Shown piece by piece: positions 23,553-32,887 of a stretch of 64,000 nucleotides of DNA. Where the stretch lies: assembly GCF_017868775.1 (NCBI RefSeq), contig NZ_CP053381.1:1488001-1552000 (forward strand). Direction: 5' to 3'. Positions within the stretch are counted from its first letter, which is position 1; each line of letters starts with the position of its first letter. Made by a program: the position numbers and the translations under genes. This DNA comes from Billgrantia sulfidoxydans. GTDB taxonomy: Bacteria; Pseudomonadota; Gammaproteobacteria; Pseudomonadales; Halomonadaceae. The notes under the pieces are model-generated. The model saw only the letters and a program-made list of their open reading frames with translations. It was not told the DNA's origin and made no database searches.

Positions 23553-25421
23553 ATGTCCAATTCAGACTGGCGGGCCAGGGCTCGTCGATTCACGCTCGCC
23601 GGGCTGCCGGCCGGCCTGCCGTCGGTGGCGTTCGCCTCGGCGGGGCTGGGAGCCATGCCGGCCGTCGGCTGGAGCGTGGCGGCGCTGGTCGTGGCGCCGG
23701 TTCTGGCACTGGCCGGTCTGGCATACCGCCGCAGATTGCTGAGTGAAGTCGAGCGGCTGCGGGTCAGCCGCGAAGAGCTGACCACCATTCTCGACAGCCT
23801 CGACGCCTGCATCTACGTCAAGTCGAGCGATTTCCGCTACCAATACGTCAATCGCAAGGGCTGCGAGCTCGTCGGACTGCCGGCCGAGTCGGTCCTGGGC
23901 AAGACCGACCGTGATCTCTTCGATTCGGTCACGGCGGCGGAGCTGCACTTCAATGACCGGCGGGTCATCGAGCAGGGCGAGAAAGTCGTCACCTTCCTGT
24001 CGATCAAGCTGCCGTTGCGCCGGGCCGATGGCTCGATTCATGCACTCTGCGGGATCTCCACCGACGTCACCGAGTATCGCGAGATCCAGGAGAGCAAGCA
24101 CCGGCTGACCTTCTACGATTCGCTGACCGGGCTGCCCAACCGGCGCCTGCTGCTCGATCGCCTGGAGATGGTGGTCAAGGGCACACGTCGCAGCGAGCGC
24201 TACGCGGCCCTGCTGTTCATCGATCTGGACGACTTCAAGGTCATCAACGAGACCCAGGGGTTGCAGCGGGGCGACCGCTTCCTGCGACGGGTGGCGCAGA
24301 AGCTGGAAGAGGTCGTGCGCGAGAGCGACACCCTGGCGCGGCTGGGGGCCGATGAGTTCGTGCTGCTCATTCACGACCTCGGCCTCGACGTGGAGCAGGC
24401 GGCCCATGCCGCCGAACGCGTGGCCGAGAAGTTGCTGGGCCAGATCACGAGCGCCCAGGCCGACGACGAACAGGTACTGGCCCTGCCGATCTCGGCGAGC
24501 ATTGGCATCACCTTGTTTGCCAACGGCCAGGCCAACGTCGACAGCGCCATGCGCCAGGCCGACATGGCCCTGCAGCAGGCCAAGTTGGCGGGCGGCAATA
24601 CCCTGCGTTTCTTCAACGCCGACATGCAGGCCGACGTGATGGAGCGGGTCCATCTCGAGGCCGACCTGCACCAGGCGCTGGCCCGCGACGAGCTGCGCCT
24701 GCACTACCAGGTCCAGGTGGACGACCGCGCCAGGGTGACCGGCGTCGAGGCGCTGATTCGCTGGGAGCACCCGCGCCGTGGCCTGGTCCCCCCCGGCCTA
24801 TTCATTCCGCTGGCGGAGAAGAACCGGCTGATACTGCCGATCGGCTACTGGGTGCTGGAGACCGCCTGCCGTCAGCTGGCCGCCTGGTCGCAGGAGCGCG
24901 GCAAGGAAGCGCTGACGATCTCGGTCAACGTCAGCTCGGTGCAGTTTCACCAGCCCGACTTCGTCGCCCGCGTGCAGCACACCCTGGAGGGAACGGGGGC
25001 CGACCCCGCGCGCCTGGTCCTCGAGGTCACCGAGAGCCTGCTGATGGAAGAGCCGGAGCGGGTGCGCAACATCATGCTGCGCCTCAGCAAGCTCGGCATC
25101 CGCTTCTCCCTCGACGATTTCGGCACCGGCTATTCGTCGCTGAACTACCTGAAGCGGCTCCCCCTGGACGAGCTCAAGATCGACAAGTCGTTCATCGAAG
25201 GCGTGCTCGACGATCCGGTCGATGCCGCCATCGTCACCACTACCATCACCCTGGCGAACAGCCTCGGGCTCGAGGTCACGGCCGAGGGCGTCGAGACGGA
25301 GGCGCAGCACCGCTGGCTGCTGGAGCATGGCTGCGAGGCCTTCCAGGGCTATCTGTTCGGCCGCCCGCTGGCGCTGGAGGAGCTGGCCCTGGGCGAGCAG
25401 GCCAGCGCCACGCTCCCCTGA
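23553..25421 (+). CDS. Membrane PAS-GGDEF-EAL cyclic-di-GMP protein
   Basis: A 622-residue signalling protein. Two hydrophobic segments near residues 15-60 anchor it, then a short coiled region, a PAS domain (about 80-185), a GGDEF domain (about 195-355) and a C-terminal EAL domain (about 370-615). The cyclase motif is GADEF (near 265) rather than GGDEF, which may lower or abolish diguanylate cyclase activity. The EAL site looks intact: EALIRW (near 398), NVSSVQFH, LEVTES, DDFGTGYSSLNYLK, KIDKSF and AEGVET. It therefore probably hydrolyses cyclic-di-GMP under control of the PAS domain. I prefer the start at 23553 given the promoter position. Its neighbour upstream is the CsrB-like RNA; both kinds of system often control biofilm and pili, such as the Tad locus downstream. 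Confidence 0.88.
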   Translation: MSNSDWRARARRFTLAGLPAGLPSVAFASAGLGAMPAVGWSVAALVVAPVLALAGLAYRRRLLSEVERLRVSREELTTILDSLDACIYVKSSDFRYQYVNRKGCELVGLPAESVLGKTDRDLFDSVTAAELHFNDRRVIEQGEKVVTFLSIKLPLRRADGSIHALCGISTDVTEYREIQESKHRLTFYDSLTGLPNRRLLLDRLEMVVKGTRRSERYAALLFIDLDDFKVINETQGLQRGDRFLRRVAQKLEEVVRESDTLARLGADEFVLLIHDLGLDVEQAAHAAERVAEKLLGQITSAQADDEQVLALPISASIGITLFANGQANVDSAMRQADMALQQAKLAGGNTLRFFNADMQADVMERVHLEADLHQALARDELRLHYQVQVDDRARVTGVEALIRWEHPRRGLVPPGLFIPLAEKNRLILPIGYWVLETACRQLAAWSQERGKEALTISVNVSSVQFHQPDFVARVQHTLEGTGADPARLVLEVTESLLMEEPERVRNIMLRLSKLGIRFSLDDFGTGYSSLNYLKRLPLDELKIDKSFIEGVLDDPVDAAIVTTTITLANSLGLEVTAEGVETEAQHRWLLEHGCEAFQGYLFGRPLALEELALGEQASATLP

Positions 25422-25540
25422 GCCAAGTCGGGCACGAGTCGCGCTTCCTCCTCTTCCTGCGGCCGCTGGGGTAAGCTGGGCGTGTCGAGTCGCAGAGAAG
25501 CGCGCTTCTTCACCACGATCATTCACAACGGAGACCTTTC

Positions 25541-25966
25541 ATGTCCTTTAGACCCTTGCTTGCTGCCGCCGTGCTGATCCTGCCGCTCACGGCCATGGCC
25601 GAGTCACCCAACATCGTGCCGGGTCAGTGGCAGTTTTCCAGCACGACGACCGTCAAGGGCGACGTGCCGATTCCCGACCAGACCGACAGCCACCAGGAAT
25701 GCATCGCCCAGGGCGACCTGGACGACGCCGATTTCCAGTTCCTCGAAGTGGAGGAGGGCTGTGAGCTGCTCGAGCACAACGTCTCGGCGGATGGGGTCGA
25801 CTACAAGATGATCTGTCGCGCCGACGGTGGCGAGGCCAATATCGACGGCCGCATGGATTTCCTGGGCGAGCGCGTCGAGGGCAGCGTGAACATCGACACC
25901 GAATCGCCCATGGGGCAGATGCTGCTGGAGACCAGCATCGAGGGCGAGCGACTCGGCGACTGTTGA
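25541..25966 (+). CDS. DUF3617-family secreted protein
   Basis: A 141-residue protein with a clean signal peptide (MSFRPLLAAAVLILPLTAMAES). The mature part begins NIVPGQWQFSSTTTV, the typical opening of DUF3617 proteins (GxW...), and has four cysteines (ECIA, GCEL, ICRA, GDC-end) that could form two disulfides in the periplasm. The start follows GGAGA. Function of the family is unknown. It is followed by a strong terminator, so it is probably a single-gene unit. Confidence 0.8.
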   Translation: MSFRPLLAAAVLILPLTAMAESPNIVPGQWQFSSTTTVKGDVPIPDQTDSHQECIAQGDLDDADFQFLEVEEGCELLEHNVSADGVDYKMICRADGGEANIDGRMDFLGERVEGSVNIDTESPMGQMLLETSIEGERLGDC

Positions 25967-25992
25967 GGGCATGGCCGAGCCGGATGATGACG

Positions 25993-26016
25993 GGGCCACC
26001 CTTGGGGTGGCCCTTT
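25993..26016 (+). terminator. Intrinsic terminator after the DUF3617 gene
   Basis: A perfect nine-base-pair stem GGGCCACCC/GGGTGGCCC with a TTG loop, followed by TTT. Confidence 0.7.
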
Positions 26017-26214
26017 GCATGCGCATCAGGCTGGAAGTCATGCCGATTCTTCCTTGCCGCTTCCGTCCGCAACGGGACGAATGAACGCCACCAGGCCGCT
26101 CGTCATGTCACGTTGACCATCTCGAATCCTCTGGCTATAGCTCTAGTGTCTTTCATGGAAGGAATGTGCCGGGAGTCCGAAGCCGAGCACTGTCGATGCT
26201 ATCGGAGGGCAGGT

Positions 26215-28011
26215 ATGAGTGAACTGGTCAGCGACTTCATCATCAGCCGTCTGGGCGAGTGGGGCGTCAAGCGCATCTACGGGTATCCAGGCGACGGCAG
26301 CAACGGGATCATGGGGGCTCTGAACCGAGCGGGCGACCGCTTCGAGTTCATCCAGACGCGCCACGAGGAAATGGCGGCGTTCATGGCTTGCGCTCATGCC
26401 AAGTTCACCGGCGAGGTCGGGGTCTGTACAGCGACATCCGGACCGGGGGCCATCCATCTGCTCAATGGGCTCTACGACGCCAAGAAGGATCACCAGCCCG
26501 TGGTTGCAGTCGTCGGCCAGCAGGCGAGGGCCGCGCTGGGGGGCGAGTACCATCAGGAGGTGGATCTCGTCTCGCTGTTCAAGGATGTTGCCCACGAATT
26601 CGTCTACATGGCGACCAGTCCCGCCCAGGTCCGTCATCTGATCGACCGCGCGATGCGTATCGCGCTGTCGGAGCGCACCGTGACCGCCATCGTCATACCC
26701 AACGACCTGCAGTCGCAGCCGGCGGTACAAACGCCAGCGCATGCCCACGGCACCGTCCACTCGGGGGTCGGCTATGCGCGGCCGCGCGTGGTGCCTCATG
26801 AAGAGGAGCTGCGGCGCGCCGCCGCCGTGCTCAACGAGGGCGAGCGAGTCGCCATCCTGGTGGGTGCCGGGGCGCTGGGCGCCGTCGACGAGGTGATCCA
26901 GGTGGCGGAGCGGCTCGGCGCCGGGGTCGCCAAGGCGCTGCTCGGACGCGCGGCGCTGCCCGACGACTTGCCCTTCGTGACGGGCTCGATCGGATTGCTG
27001 GGAACCAACGCCAGCTGGGAGCTGATGGCCAACTGCGACACGCTGCTGATGATCGGCTCGGGGTTTCCCTATTCCGAATTCCTGCCCGAGGAGGGGCAGG
27101 CGCGCGGCGTACAGATCGACATCGATCCGCGCATGCTGAGCATTCGATACCCGATGGAAGTGAATCTGGTCGGCGACAGTGCGGGTACGCTGCAGGCCTT
27201 GCTACCGCATCTCGAGCAAAAGACCGACCGCGACTGGCGCGAGCATATCGAGAAGAGCGTTGCCCAGTGGTGGGAGGTGCTCGAGCAGCGTGCCATGGCC
27301 GAAGCCGACCCGATCAACCCACAGCGCGTTTTCTGGGAACTGTCGCCGAAGCTGCCCGACAACTGCATCCTGACCAGCGATTCCGGCTCCGCGGCGAACT
27401 GGTATGCGCGTGACCTCAAGCTGCGCCGCGGCATGATGGCCTCGCTCTCCGGTGGCCTGGCCTCCATGGGCAATGGCGTGCCTTATGCCATTGCCGCCAA
27501 GTTTGCCTACCCGGATCGCGTCGCCATCGCCTTGGTCGGCGATGGGGCGATGCAGATGAACGGCTGTGCGGAGCTTGTCACCGTTGCCAAGTACTGGCAG
27601 CGCTGGGCCGATCCGCGCCTGATCGTCATGGTCCTCAATAACCAGGACCTCAATCAGGTGACCTGGGAAATGCGCGTGATGGAGGGCGACCCGAAGTACG
27701 AGGCGTCGCAGAACATCCCCGACTTCCCCTATGCCGAGTATGCCGACCTGATCGGCCTCAAGGGAATCAAGGTCACCGAGCCCGAGGCCCTGGCCGGTGC
27801 CTGGGATCGCGCCCTGACGGCCGACCGCCCGGTGGTGCTGGAGGTCGTCACCGACCCCAACATTCCGCCGATTCCGCCCCATATCAAGCGTGAGCAGGCC
27901 CAGGCCTACATGTCGGCGCTGCTGCACGGCGATCCGGAGGCGCTGGGTACCGTCAAGGCCTCGTTCAAGCAGTTTGCGCGGCAGTTCGTGCCCAAGGTGC
28001 GCCGGCATTGA
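26215..28011 (+). CDS. TPP-dependent enzyme, pyruvate oxidase (PoxB)-like
   Basis: A 598-residue protein with the three-domain layout of TPP enzymes: PYR domain with the activating Glu in RHEEMAAF (residues 50-57), a central FAD/Rossmann-like domain (about 190-330), and the PP domain with GDGAMQMNG and the distal VLNNQDLNQVTWE. The length and the LGTNASWELMANCDTLLMIG region fit pyruvate oxidase/acetolactate-synthase-type proteins, closest in look to PoxB. PoxB makes acetate and CO2 from pyruvate with electrons going to quinone. The C-terminal ~25 residues (SFKQFARQFVPKVRRH) are basic and could contact membrane. The start is placed at 26215 behind GGAGGGCAGG; the frame stays open upstream but lacks a site. 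Acetolactate synthase activity cannot be excluded. Confidence 0.8.
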   Translation: MSELVSDFIISRLGEWGVKRIYGYPGDGSNGIMGALNRAGDRFEFIQTRHEEMAAFMACAHAKFTGEVGVCTATSGPGAIHLLNGLYDAKKDHQPVVAVVGQQARAALGGEYHQEVDLVSLFKDVAHEFVYMATSPAQVRHLIDRAMRIALSERTVTAIVIPNDLQSQPAVQTPAHAHGTVHSGVGYARPRVVPHEEELRRAAAVLNEGERVAILVGAGALGAVDEVIQVAERLGAGVAKALLGRAALPDDLPFVTGSIGLLGTNASWELMANCDTLLMIGSGFPYSEFLPEEGQARGVQIDIDPRMLSIRYPMEVNLVGDSAGTLQALLPHLEQKTDRDWREHIEKSVAQWWEVLEQRAMAEADPINPQRVFWELSPKLPDNCILTSDSGSAANWYARDLKLRRGMMASLSGGLASMGNGVPYAIAAKFAYPDRVAIALVGDGAMQMNGCAELVTVAKYWQRWADPRLIVMVLNNQDLNQVTWEMRVMEGDPKYEASQNIPDFPYAEYADLIGLKGIKVTEPEALAGAWDRALTADRPVVLEVVTDPNIPPIPPHIKREQAQAYMSALLHGDPEALGTVKASFKQFARQFVPKVRRH

Positions 28012-28016
28012 CTGAG

Positions 28017-28041
28017 CGGGGCCGGCGCGCTCGTGGCCCCG
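28017..28041. terminator. Weak hairpin between convergent genes
   Basis: CGGGGCC (28017-28023) and GGCCCCG (28035-28041) pair around an 11-base loop between the TPP enzyme gene and the convergent RND gene. No T tract on either side, so termination is only a possibility. Confidence 0.3.
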
Positions 28042-28058
28042 GCGCACGCCATATCGGG

Positions 28059-31000
28059 TTACGAGTTCGGCGCGCGTGCCATCTCTTCTTCCAGGCGCTG
28101 GCGGATCACGCCGGGCGAACCGGTGCGGCGGGCCAGCAGGTCGTAGGCCACCGGCACCACGAACAGGGTGAAGAAGGTGGCGGCCGCCACGCCTGCCATG
28201 ATGACGGTGCCGATCACCATGCGCGCCTCGGAGCCCGCACCGCTGGAGACGATCAACGGAATGGCGCCGGCCATGGTGGTCACGGCGGTCATCAGGATCG
28301 GCCGCAGGCGGGTCACCGAGGCATCGAGCAGGGCGTCGCGAAAGGCGAGGCCCTGGTCGCGCAGCTGGTTGGCGAACTCCACGATCAGGATGCCGTTCTT
28401 GGCCGCCAGCCCGATCAGCATCACCAGGCCCACCTGGCTGTAGATATTGAGCGACTGGCCGGTGAGCAGCAGGCCGAGCAGGGCGCCGCTCATCGCCAGC
28501 GGCACGGTGAGCATGATCACGAAGGGATGGACGAAGCTCTCGAACTGCGCCGCCAGCACCAGGAACACCACCAGCGCGCCCAGCACCAGCAGGAAGGTGG
28601 TCGCGCCGCTGGCCTCGCGGTAATCCCGCGAGGGGCCGGCCACGTTGGTCTGGGCTTCCGGCGGGAGGATCTCGGCGGCCGTCCGCTCCAGGTACTCGAG
28701 GGCCTCGCCCAGCGGATAGCCGCCCTCCAGGTTGGCCTCGATGGTGATGGCGCGGATCCGGTTGAAGCGGTTGAGCGTGCTGGCGCCGGCGAAGTCGGTC
28801 AGGGTCACCAGGCTCGCCAGGGGAATCAGCTCGCCCGAGCGGGCCGAGCGCACCTGGATGTTGTCCAGCGCGCGCGGGCTGTTCTGCCTGGCGCGGTCGC
28901 CCTCGACGATGACGTCGTACTCTTCGCCGTTGTCGACGTAGCGGGTCACGTTGCGCCCGCCCAGCATGACCTCCAGGGTGCGCCCGATCTCGCTTACCGT
29001 GACCCCGAGCGATGCCGCGCGCTCGTAGTCGATGTCCACCCGCAGCTGCGGCTGGGTTTCGCGGTAGTCGCTCTCCAGGTCTGACAGGCGCGGGTTGTGT
29101 TCGCGAATGTGCTCGAGCATCAGGTCGCGCCACTCGGCGAGCTGTTCGTAGGTGCCGCCGCCGAGCACGAACTGCACCGGCTTCTGCACGCGCTGGCCGA
29201 AGCCTTGGCGCATCACCGGGATGGCCTGGATGCCGGGCAGGTCTGCCAGGCGCCGGCGCACGTCGTCCATGATCTCCCAGGCGCTGCGTCGCTCCCCCCA
29301 CTCGGCCAGGTTGATGATGGCGAAGCCGCCGTTGAAGTTCTCGATGTTGCCGAAGCCGCGCGGGGCGCGCACCACCACGCGCTCGAGCTCGCCCGTATCC
29401 ACCAGTGGCTGCAGGCGCAGTTCGATCTCGTCCATGTAGTCCATCATGTAGTCGAAGGTGGCGCCCTCCGGCCCGTTGATCAGGATGAAGAAGTTGCCGC
29501 GATCTTCGCGCGGGGTGTACTCGTTGGGCAGCCGCTCGGCCATCCACAGGGTGGCGACCACCAGCGCGACGAACACCGCCAGCACGGCCAGGCGCGCCTT
29601 GAGCACCGCTTCGAGCAGCGTACGGTAGAGGCGCTGCGAGCGCTCGAGCAGCCACTGCACGCCACGCGCTGCCAGGCTGTCGTCCATGCCCGGCTTCAGG
29701 ATCTTCGAGGCCATCATCGGCGTGAGGGTCAGCGCCAGCAGGCTGGAGATGGCCACCGCCGCGGCCATGGTCAGGGCGAACTCGGAAAACAGGCGGCCCA
29801 CGTTGCCCTGCAGGAAGCTGAGCGGCACGAACACCGCGATCAGTACCAGGGTGGTGGCGATCACGGCGAAGGCGATCTGGCGGGTGCCGCGGAAGGCCGC
29901 CACCAGCGGCGTCTCGCCGTAGTCGTGCATGCGGCGGTTGATGTTCTCCAGCACCACGATGGCGTCGTCGACGATCAGCCCGATGGCCAGCACCAGTGCC
30001 AGCAGCGTGAGCAGGTTGATCGAGAACCCCATCACCGCCAGCGCGATGAACGAACCGACAATGGCGATGGGCACCGTCACCGCGGGGACCAGAGTGGTAC
30101 GCACGTTGCCGAGGAACATGAAGATCACCACCACCACCAGCCCCATGGCGATGAACAGCGTCAGCACCACCTGCTCGATGGCACCTGCCACGAACACCGA
30201 GGCGTCGAAGTTGAGGCTCAGCTCCATGCCCTCGGGCAGGGTGGCCTGCAGCCGCTGCATCTCCGCCTGGACGCCCTGGGAGAGTTCCAGCACGTTGGCA
30301 GTGGACTGCATCATCATGCCGAGCCCCACCATCGGCACGCCGTTGGCGCGGAAGATCGAGCGATCGTCCACCGAGCCGACCTCGACCCGGGCCACGTCGC
30401 CCAGGCGGATCAGATAGCCATCGCTGCCCTGGCCGATGGCCAGGCGCTGGAAATCTTCCGCTACGGCGAAGGCGCGTGGCAGGCGCACGATGAACTGGCG
30501 CTCGCGGGATTCGATCGCGCCGGCGGGCAGCTCGACGTTTTCGGCGCGCAGTGCGTTTTCCACGTCGCCGACGGTGAGGTCTCGCGCGGCCAGGGCGTTG
30601 CGGTCGATCCATACGCGCATGGCGTAGTCGCTGCCGCCGCCCACGCGCACCCGGGCCACGCCGGGCTGCACCGAGAGGCGATCGGCGAGGTAGCGGTTGG
30701 CGTAGTCGGTCAGCTCCGGTATGGAGTAGCCCTCGCCGGAGAGGCTCAGCCACAGCACGACATCCTCGCTGGAGTCGGTCTTCTGCACTTCGGGTGGCTC
30801 GGCGTCGTCAGGCAGGTTGCGCTGGGCGCCACTGATGCGGTCGCGCACGTCGTTGGCCGCGGCATCGATGTCCATCTCGAGGCCGAATTCGATATTGATC
30901 CGCGAGTGGCCGTCCTCGCTCGACGAGGTCACCACCTCGATTCCCTCGATGCCGGCGATGCGGTCCTCCAGCACCTGGGTGATGCGCGACTCGACCACGT

Positions 31001-31169
31001 TGGCCGCGGCGCCGGGGTAGCGGGTGTCGATGCTGATCACCGGCGGGTCGATGGAGGGATACTCCTGCAGCGAGAGCCGCTGCAGCGAGAGCAGGCCGAA
31101 GGCGACGATCAGTAGCGCCAGTACCGTCGCCAGCACCGGCCGCTGGACGGAAACGTCGGACAGGCGCAT
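28059..31169 (-). CDS. RND efflux pump inner-membrane transporter (HAE1 type)
   Basis: A 1036-residue proton-driven efflux transporter with the AcrB-type layout: a first helix, a large periplasmic loop, six helices, a second loop and six helices. Helix 4 carries GLIVDDAIVVLENI (near 402-415), the Asp-Asp proton relay of hydrophobe/amphiphile exporters. Later family blocks are FVPLSFLQG, ALTLTPMMASKIL and SGALLGLLLTGQSLNIYSQ. The start overlaps the stop of the adaptor gene by one base. No outer-membrane channel gene lies next to it, so it probably shares a TolC-like protein encoded elsewhere. Substrate class: hydrophobic drugs or solvents, by family. Confidence 0.92.
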   Translation of the reverse strand: MRLSDVSVQRPVLATVLALLIVAFGLLSLQRLSLQEYPSIDPPVISIDTRYPGAAANVVESRITQVLEDRIAGIEGIEVVTSSSEDGHSRINIEFGLEMDIDAAANDVRDRISGAQRNLPDDAEPPEVQKTDSSEDVVLWLSLSGEGYSIPELTDYANRYLADRLSVQPGVARVRVGGGSDYAMRVWIDRNALAARDLTVGDVENALRAENVELPAGAIESRERQFIVRLPRAFAVAEDFQRLAIGQGSDGYLIRLGDVARVEVGSVDDRSIFRANGVPMVGLGMMMQSTANVLELSQGVQAEMQRLQATLPEGMELSLNFDASVFVAGAIEQVVLTLFIAMGLVVVVIFMFLGNVRTTLVPAVTVPIAIVGSFIALAVMGFSINLLTLLALVLAIGLIVDDAIVVLENINRRMHDYGETPLVAAFRGTRQIAFAVIATTLVLIAVFVPLSFLQGNVGRLFSEFALTMAAAVAISSLLALTLTPMMASKILKPGMDDSLAARGVQWLLERSQRLYRTLLEAVLKARLAVLAVFVALVVATLWMAERLPNEYTPREDRGNFFILINGPEGATFDYMMDYMDEIELRLQPLVDTGELERVVVRAPRGFGNIENFNGGFAIINLAEWGERRSAWEIMDDVRRRLADLPGIQAIPVMRQGFGQRVQKPVQFVLGGGTYEQLAEWRDLMLEHIREHNPRLSDLESDYRETQPQLRVDIDYERAASLGVTVSEIGRTLEVMLGGRNVTRYVDNGEEYDVIVEGDRARQNSPRALDNIQVRSARSGELIPLASLVTLTDFAGASTLNRFNRIRAITIEANLEGGYPLGEALEYLERTAAEILPPEAQTNVAGPSRDYREASGATTFLLVLGALVVFLVLAAQFESFVHPFVIMLTVPLAMSGALLGLLLTGQSLNIYSQVGLVMLIGLAAKNGILIVEFANQLRDQGLAFRDALLDASVTRLRPILMTAVTTMAGAIPLIVSSGAGSEARMVIGTVIMAGVAAATFFTLFVVPVAYDLLARRTGSPGVIRQRLEEEMARAPNS

Positions 31170-32287
31170 CAGGCCTCTCCCTCACCGCGATTCGCCTCGA
31201 GAATCTCGCGGATCGAACTCTCCTCGCTGGCGATGCCCAGCAGCCGCACCCGATCGCCCTCGCGGGCGCGCTGTACCCCGTGGGAGACCACCAGTTCGTC
31301 GGGCTCGAGCCCCTCGAGGATCTCGGCCTGGCCGGTGCGGCGCTCGCCGACCTGCACCTCGCGGCGCTCCAGGCGATTCTCGTCGGCCTCGTCGATCACC
31401 AGCACGTACTGACGGTCGCCGCTGGGGATCAGCGCCGACTCGGGCACCACCACGGCCTGGCGTGGGCGGCGCTGCAGCACGACCTCCATCAGCATGCCCG
31501 GGCGCAGGCGCAGCTCGGGGTTATCGAGCTCGGCGCGCACCGTGACGCTGCGGCTGACGGGGTCGACCCGGGAGCCGACGCTGGCCACCTCGCCCTCGAA
31601 GACCTCGTCGGGAAAGGCCACGCTGCGTGCGCTGAGCGGCAGCCCGGGCGCGAGGATCGCCAGGTAGACCTCCGGCACGCTGAAGTCGAGCTTCATCACG
31701 TCGAGCTTGTCCAGCGTGACCAGCTCGGTGCCGGGAGTGACCAGGCTGCCCAGGCTGATGTTGCGAAAGCCCACCACGCCGTCGAAGGGCGCGCGCAGAC
31801 GGTAGTTGGTCAGCCGCGCCTCCAGCGCCTGGATCTCGGCTTCCACCTGGCGCAGCCGCGCCTGGCTGTCCTCCACGTCGGCCCGCGGCGCCATGTTGCG
31901 GCTCTGCAGCTGGCTCAAGCGGTCGACCGCGCCGCGGCGCTCGTCGCGCAGGGCCTGGGCGACGCGCAGCTGGGCGCGCTCCTCGCTATCTTCCAGCCGG
32001 ATCAGCAGCTGGCCGGCCTCCACCGCTTCACCATCGGTGAAGTTCAGCTCGGCGACGATCTCGGTCACCGTGGCCGAGAGCGTCACGCTCTCGTCGGCGC
32101 GCAGGGTGCCAAGCGCCTCCAGCGGGTCGGACCAGGGCTGCAGCTCGGCGCGGGCGCCGATCACCGCGGTGCGCTCCTGGGCCGCCGCAGGCAGGCCGGC
32201 CAGGGCGAGCGTGGCGGCCAGCCACGCCAGGCCGGCCAGCGAGGCCAGCCGCCGGGAAACAAAGAGAAGAGGGCGCGATGTGTTCAT
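31169..32287 (-). CDS. RND efflux periplasmic adaptor (membrane fusion protein)
   Basis: A 372-residue adaptor that links the inner-membrane pump to an outer-membrane channel. The N-terminus has a signal/anchor (residues 12-36, ending LPAAAQE). The biotinyl-lipoyl half motifs (VTEIVAELNFTDGEAVEAGQLL and APFDGVVGFRNISLGSLVTPG) flank an alpha-hairpin rich in Arg, Glu and Gln (residues ~100-165). A beta-barrel domain follows. It is the first gene of a two-gene operon with the pump and is divergent from the tad locus, with 358 bases between. Confidence 0.9.
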   Translation of the reverse strand: MNTSRPLLFVSRRLASLAGLAWLAATLALAGLPAAAQERTAVIGARAELQPWSDPLEALGTLRADESVTLSATVTEIVAELNFTDGEAVEAGQLLIRLEDSEERAQLRVAQALRDERRGAVDRLSQLQSRNMAPRADVEDSQARLRQVEAEIQALEARLTNYRLRAPFDGVVGFRNISLGSLVTPGTELVTLDKLDVMKLDFSVPEVYLAILAPGLPLSARSVAFPDEVFEGEVASVGSRVDPVSRSVTVRAELDNPELRLRPGMLMEVVLQRRPRQAVVVPESALIPSGDRQYVLVIDEADENRLERREVQVGERRTGQAEILEGLEPDELVVSHGVQRAREGDRVRLLGIASEESSIREILEANRGEGEA

Positions 32288-32645
32288 AGGGGCTCTTGTG
32301 ATGATTCGGCAGTCGCAGGGGGGCGCATCCTTGGCCGGTTCCTTGACAGCCTACTCGTTCTGGCGGCAGCGAATGTGACAACAAATTCACAACGACGGTT
32401 CTACCTTGTGCTTTTGATCGTATAAGCCTTGTATATTTTTCTCAATGAGTACCTCGCCTGTGCCCTACCGCGCACTTTTTTCCTCGCTTGCGCAAGATTC
32501 TTTCACTGCTCGCAAGGATTCTCCAAGCGTAACTGGTTTGTAACGACGATGCTCAGTCACGTGGGCGCTCGGAAGGCCCGACGCTCCCGAACGAAACCAT
32601 GCATGAATCTAGCAAGGTTACTGACGCAAACCGAAGGAGAAAGTC
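32288..32645. other. Divergent intergenic region upstream of the tad locus
   Basis: This 358-base AT-richer region must contain promoters for the RND operon and for flp. A possible plus-strand pair is TTGTGC (32406-32411) with TTGTAT (32429-32434) at 17 bases, giving a leader of about 200 bases before flp. The stretch TTGATCGTATAAGCC is also AT-rich. AAGGAGAAAG is the ribosome site of flp. No RNA gene or repeat stands out. Confidence 0.4.
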
Positions 32646-32834
32646 ATGAACAAGCTGATGCAAGGGATCGAGCGTTTCTGGAAGGAAGAAGAGGGAACCG
32701 AGGTGGTGGAATGGGCCTTGGTAGGTGGGTTAATTGTGGCTGTAGGTGCCGCCGTTTTCACTGGTATAGGTACGCAGGCTAAAGCTTATCTGAACGATAT
32801 TCTTGTAGCCCTTGGTGGCACTGCTGTTTCATGA
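32646..32834 (+). CDS. flp: Flp-type IVb major pilin
   Basis: A 62-residue prepilin. The short basic/acidic leader ends EEG, and the mature part starts TEVVEWALVGGLIVAVGAAVF, the G/xxxxEW form of the Flp processing motif with the conserved Glu5 and a single hydrophobic helix. The product is cleaved by TadV and assembled into Tad pili for adhesion and biofilm. AAGGAG precedes the start. It is followed at once by a strong terminator hairpin, so the pilin message can greatly exceed that of the assembly genes. Confidence 0.92.
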   Translation: MNKLMQGIERFWKEEEGTEVVEWALVGGLIVAVGAAVFTGIGTQAKAYLNDILVALGGTAVS

Positions 32835-32841
32835 GATGTGC

Positions 32842-32872
32842 AAGGACGTCAAGGCAACTTGACGTCCTTTTT
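32842..32872 (+). terminator. Attenuating terminator between flp and tadV
   Basis: A perfect 12-base-pair stem AAGGACGTCAAG/CTTGACGTCCTT with a GCAA loop, followed by TTT. It lies seven bases after the flp stop and 15 before the tadV start. Confidence 0.85.
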
Positions 32873-32887
32873 ACTGAGGATATGAAT

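Noticed and set aside
27202..30753. Very long open frame on the minus strand, in part running through the TPP enzyme and RND genes
   Set aside because: It is another frame of the RND transporter gene; its translation is Arg/Gly/Pro-rich with no domain, and the real frame is an intact HAE1 transporter.
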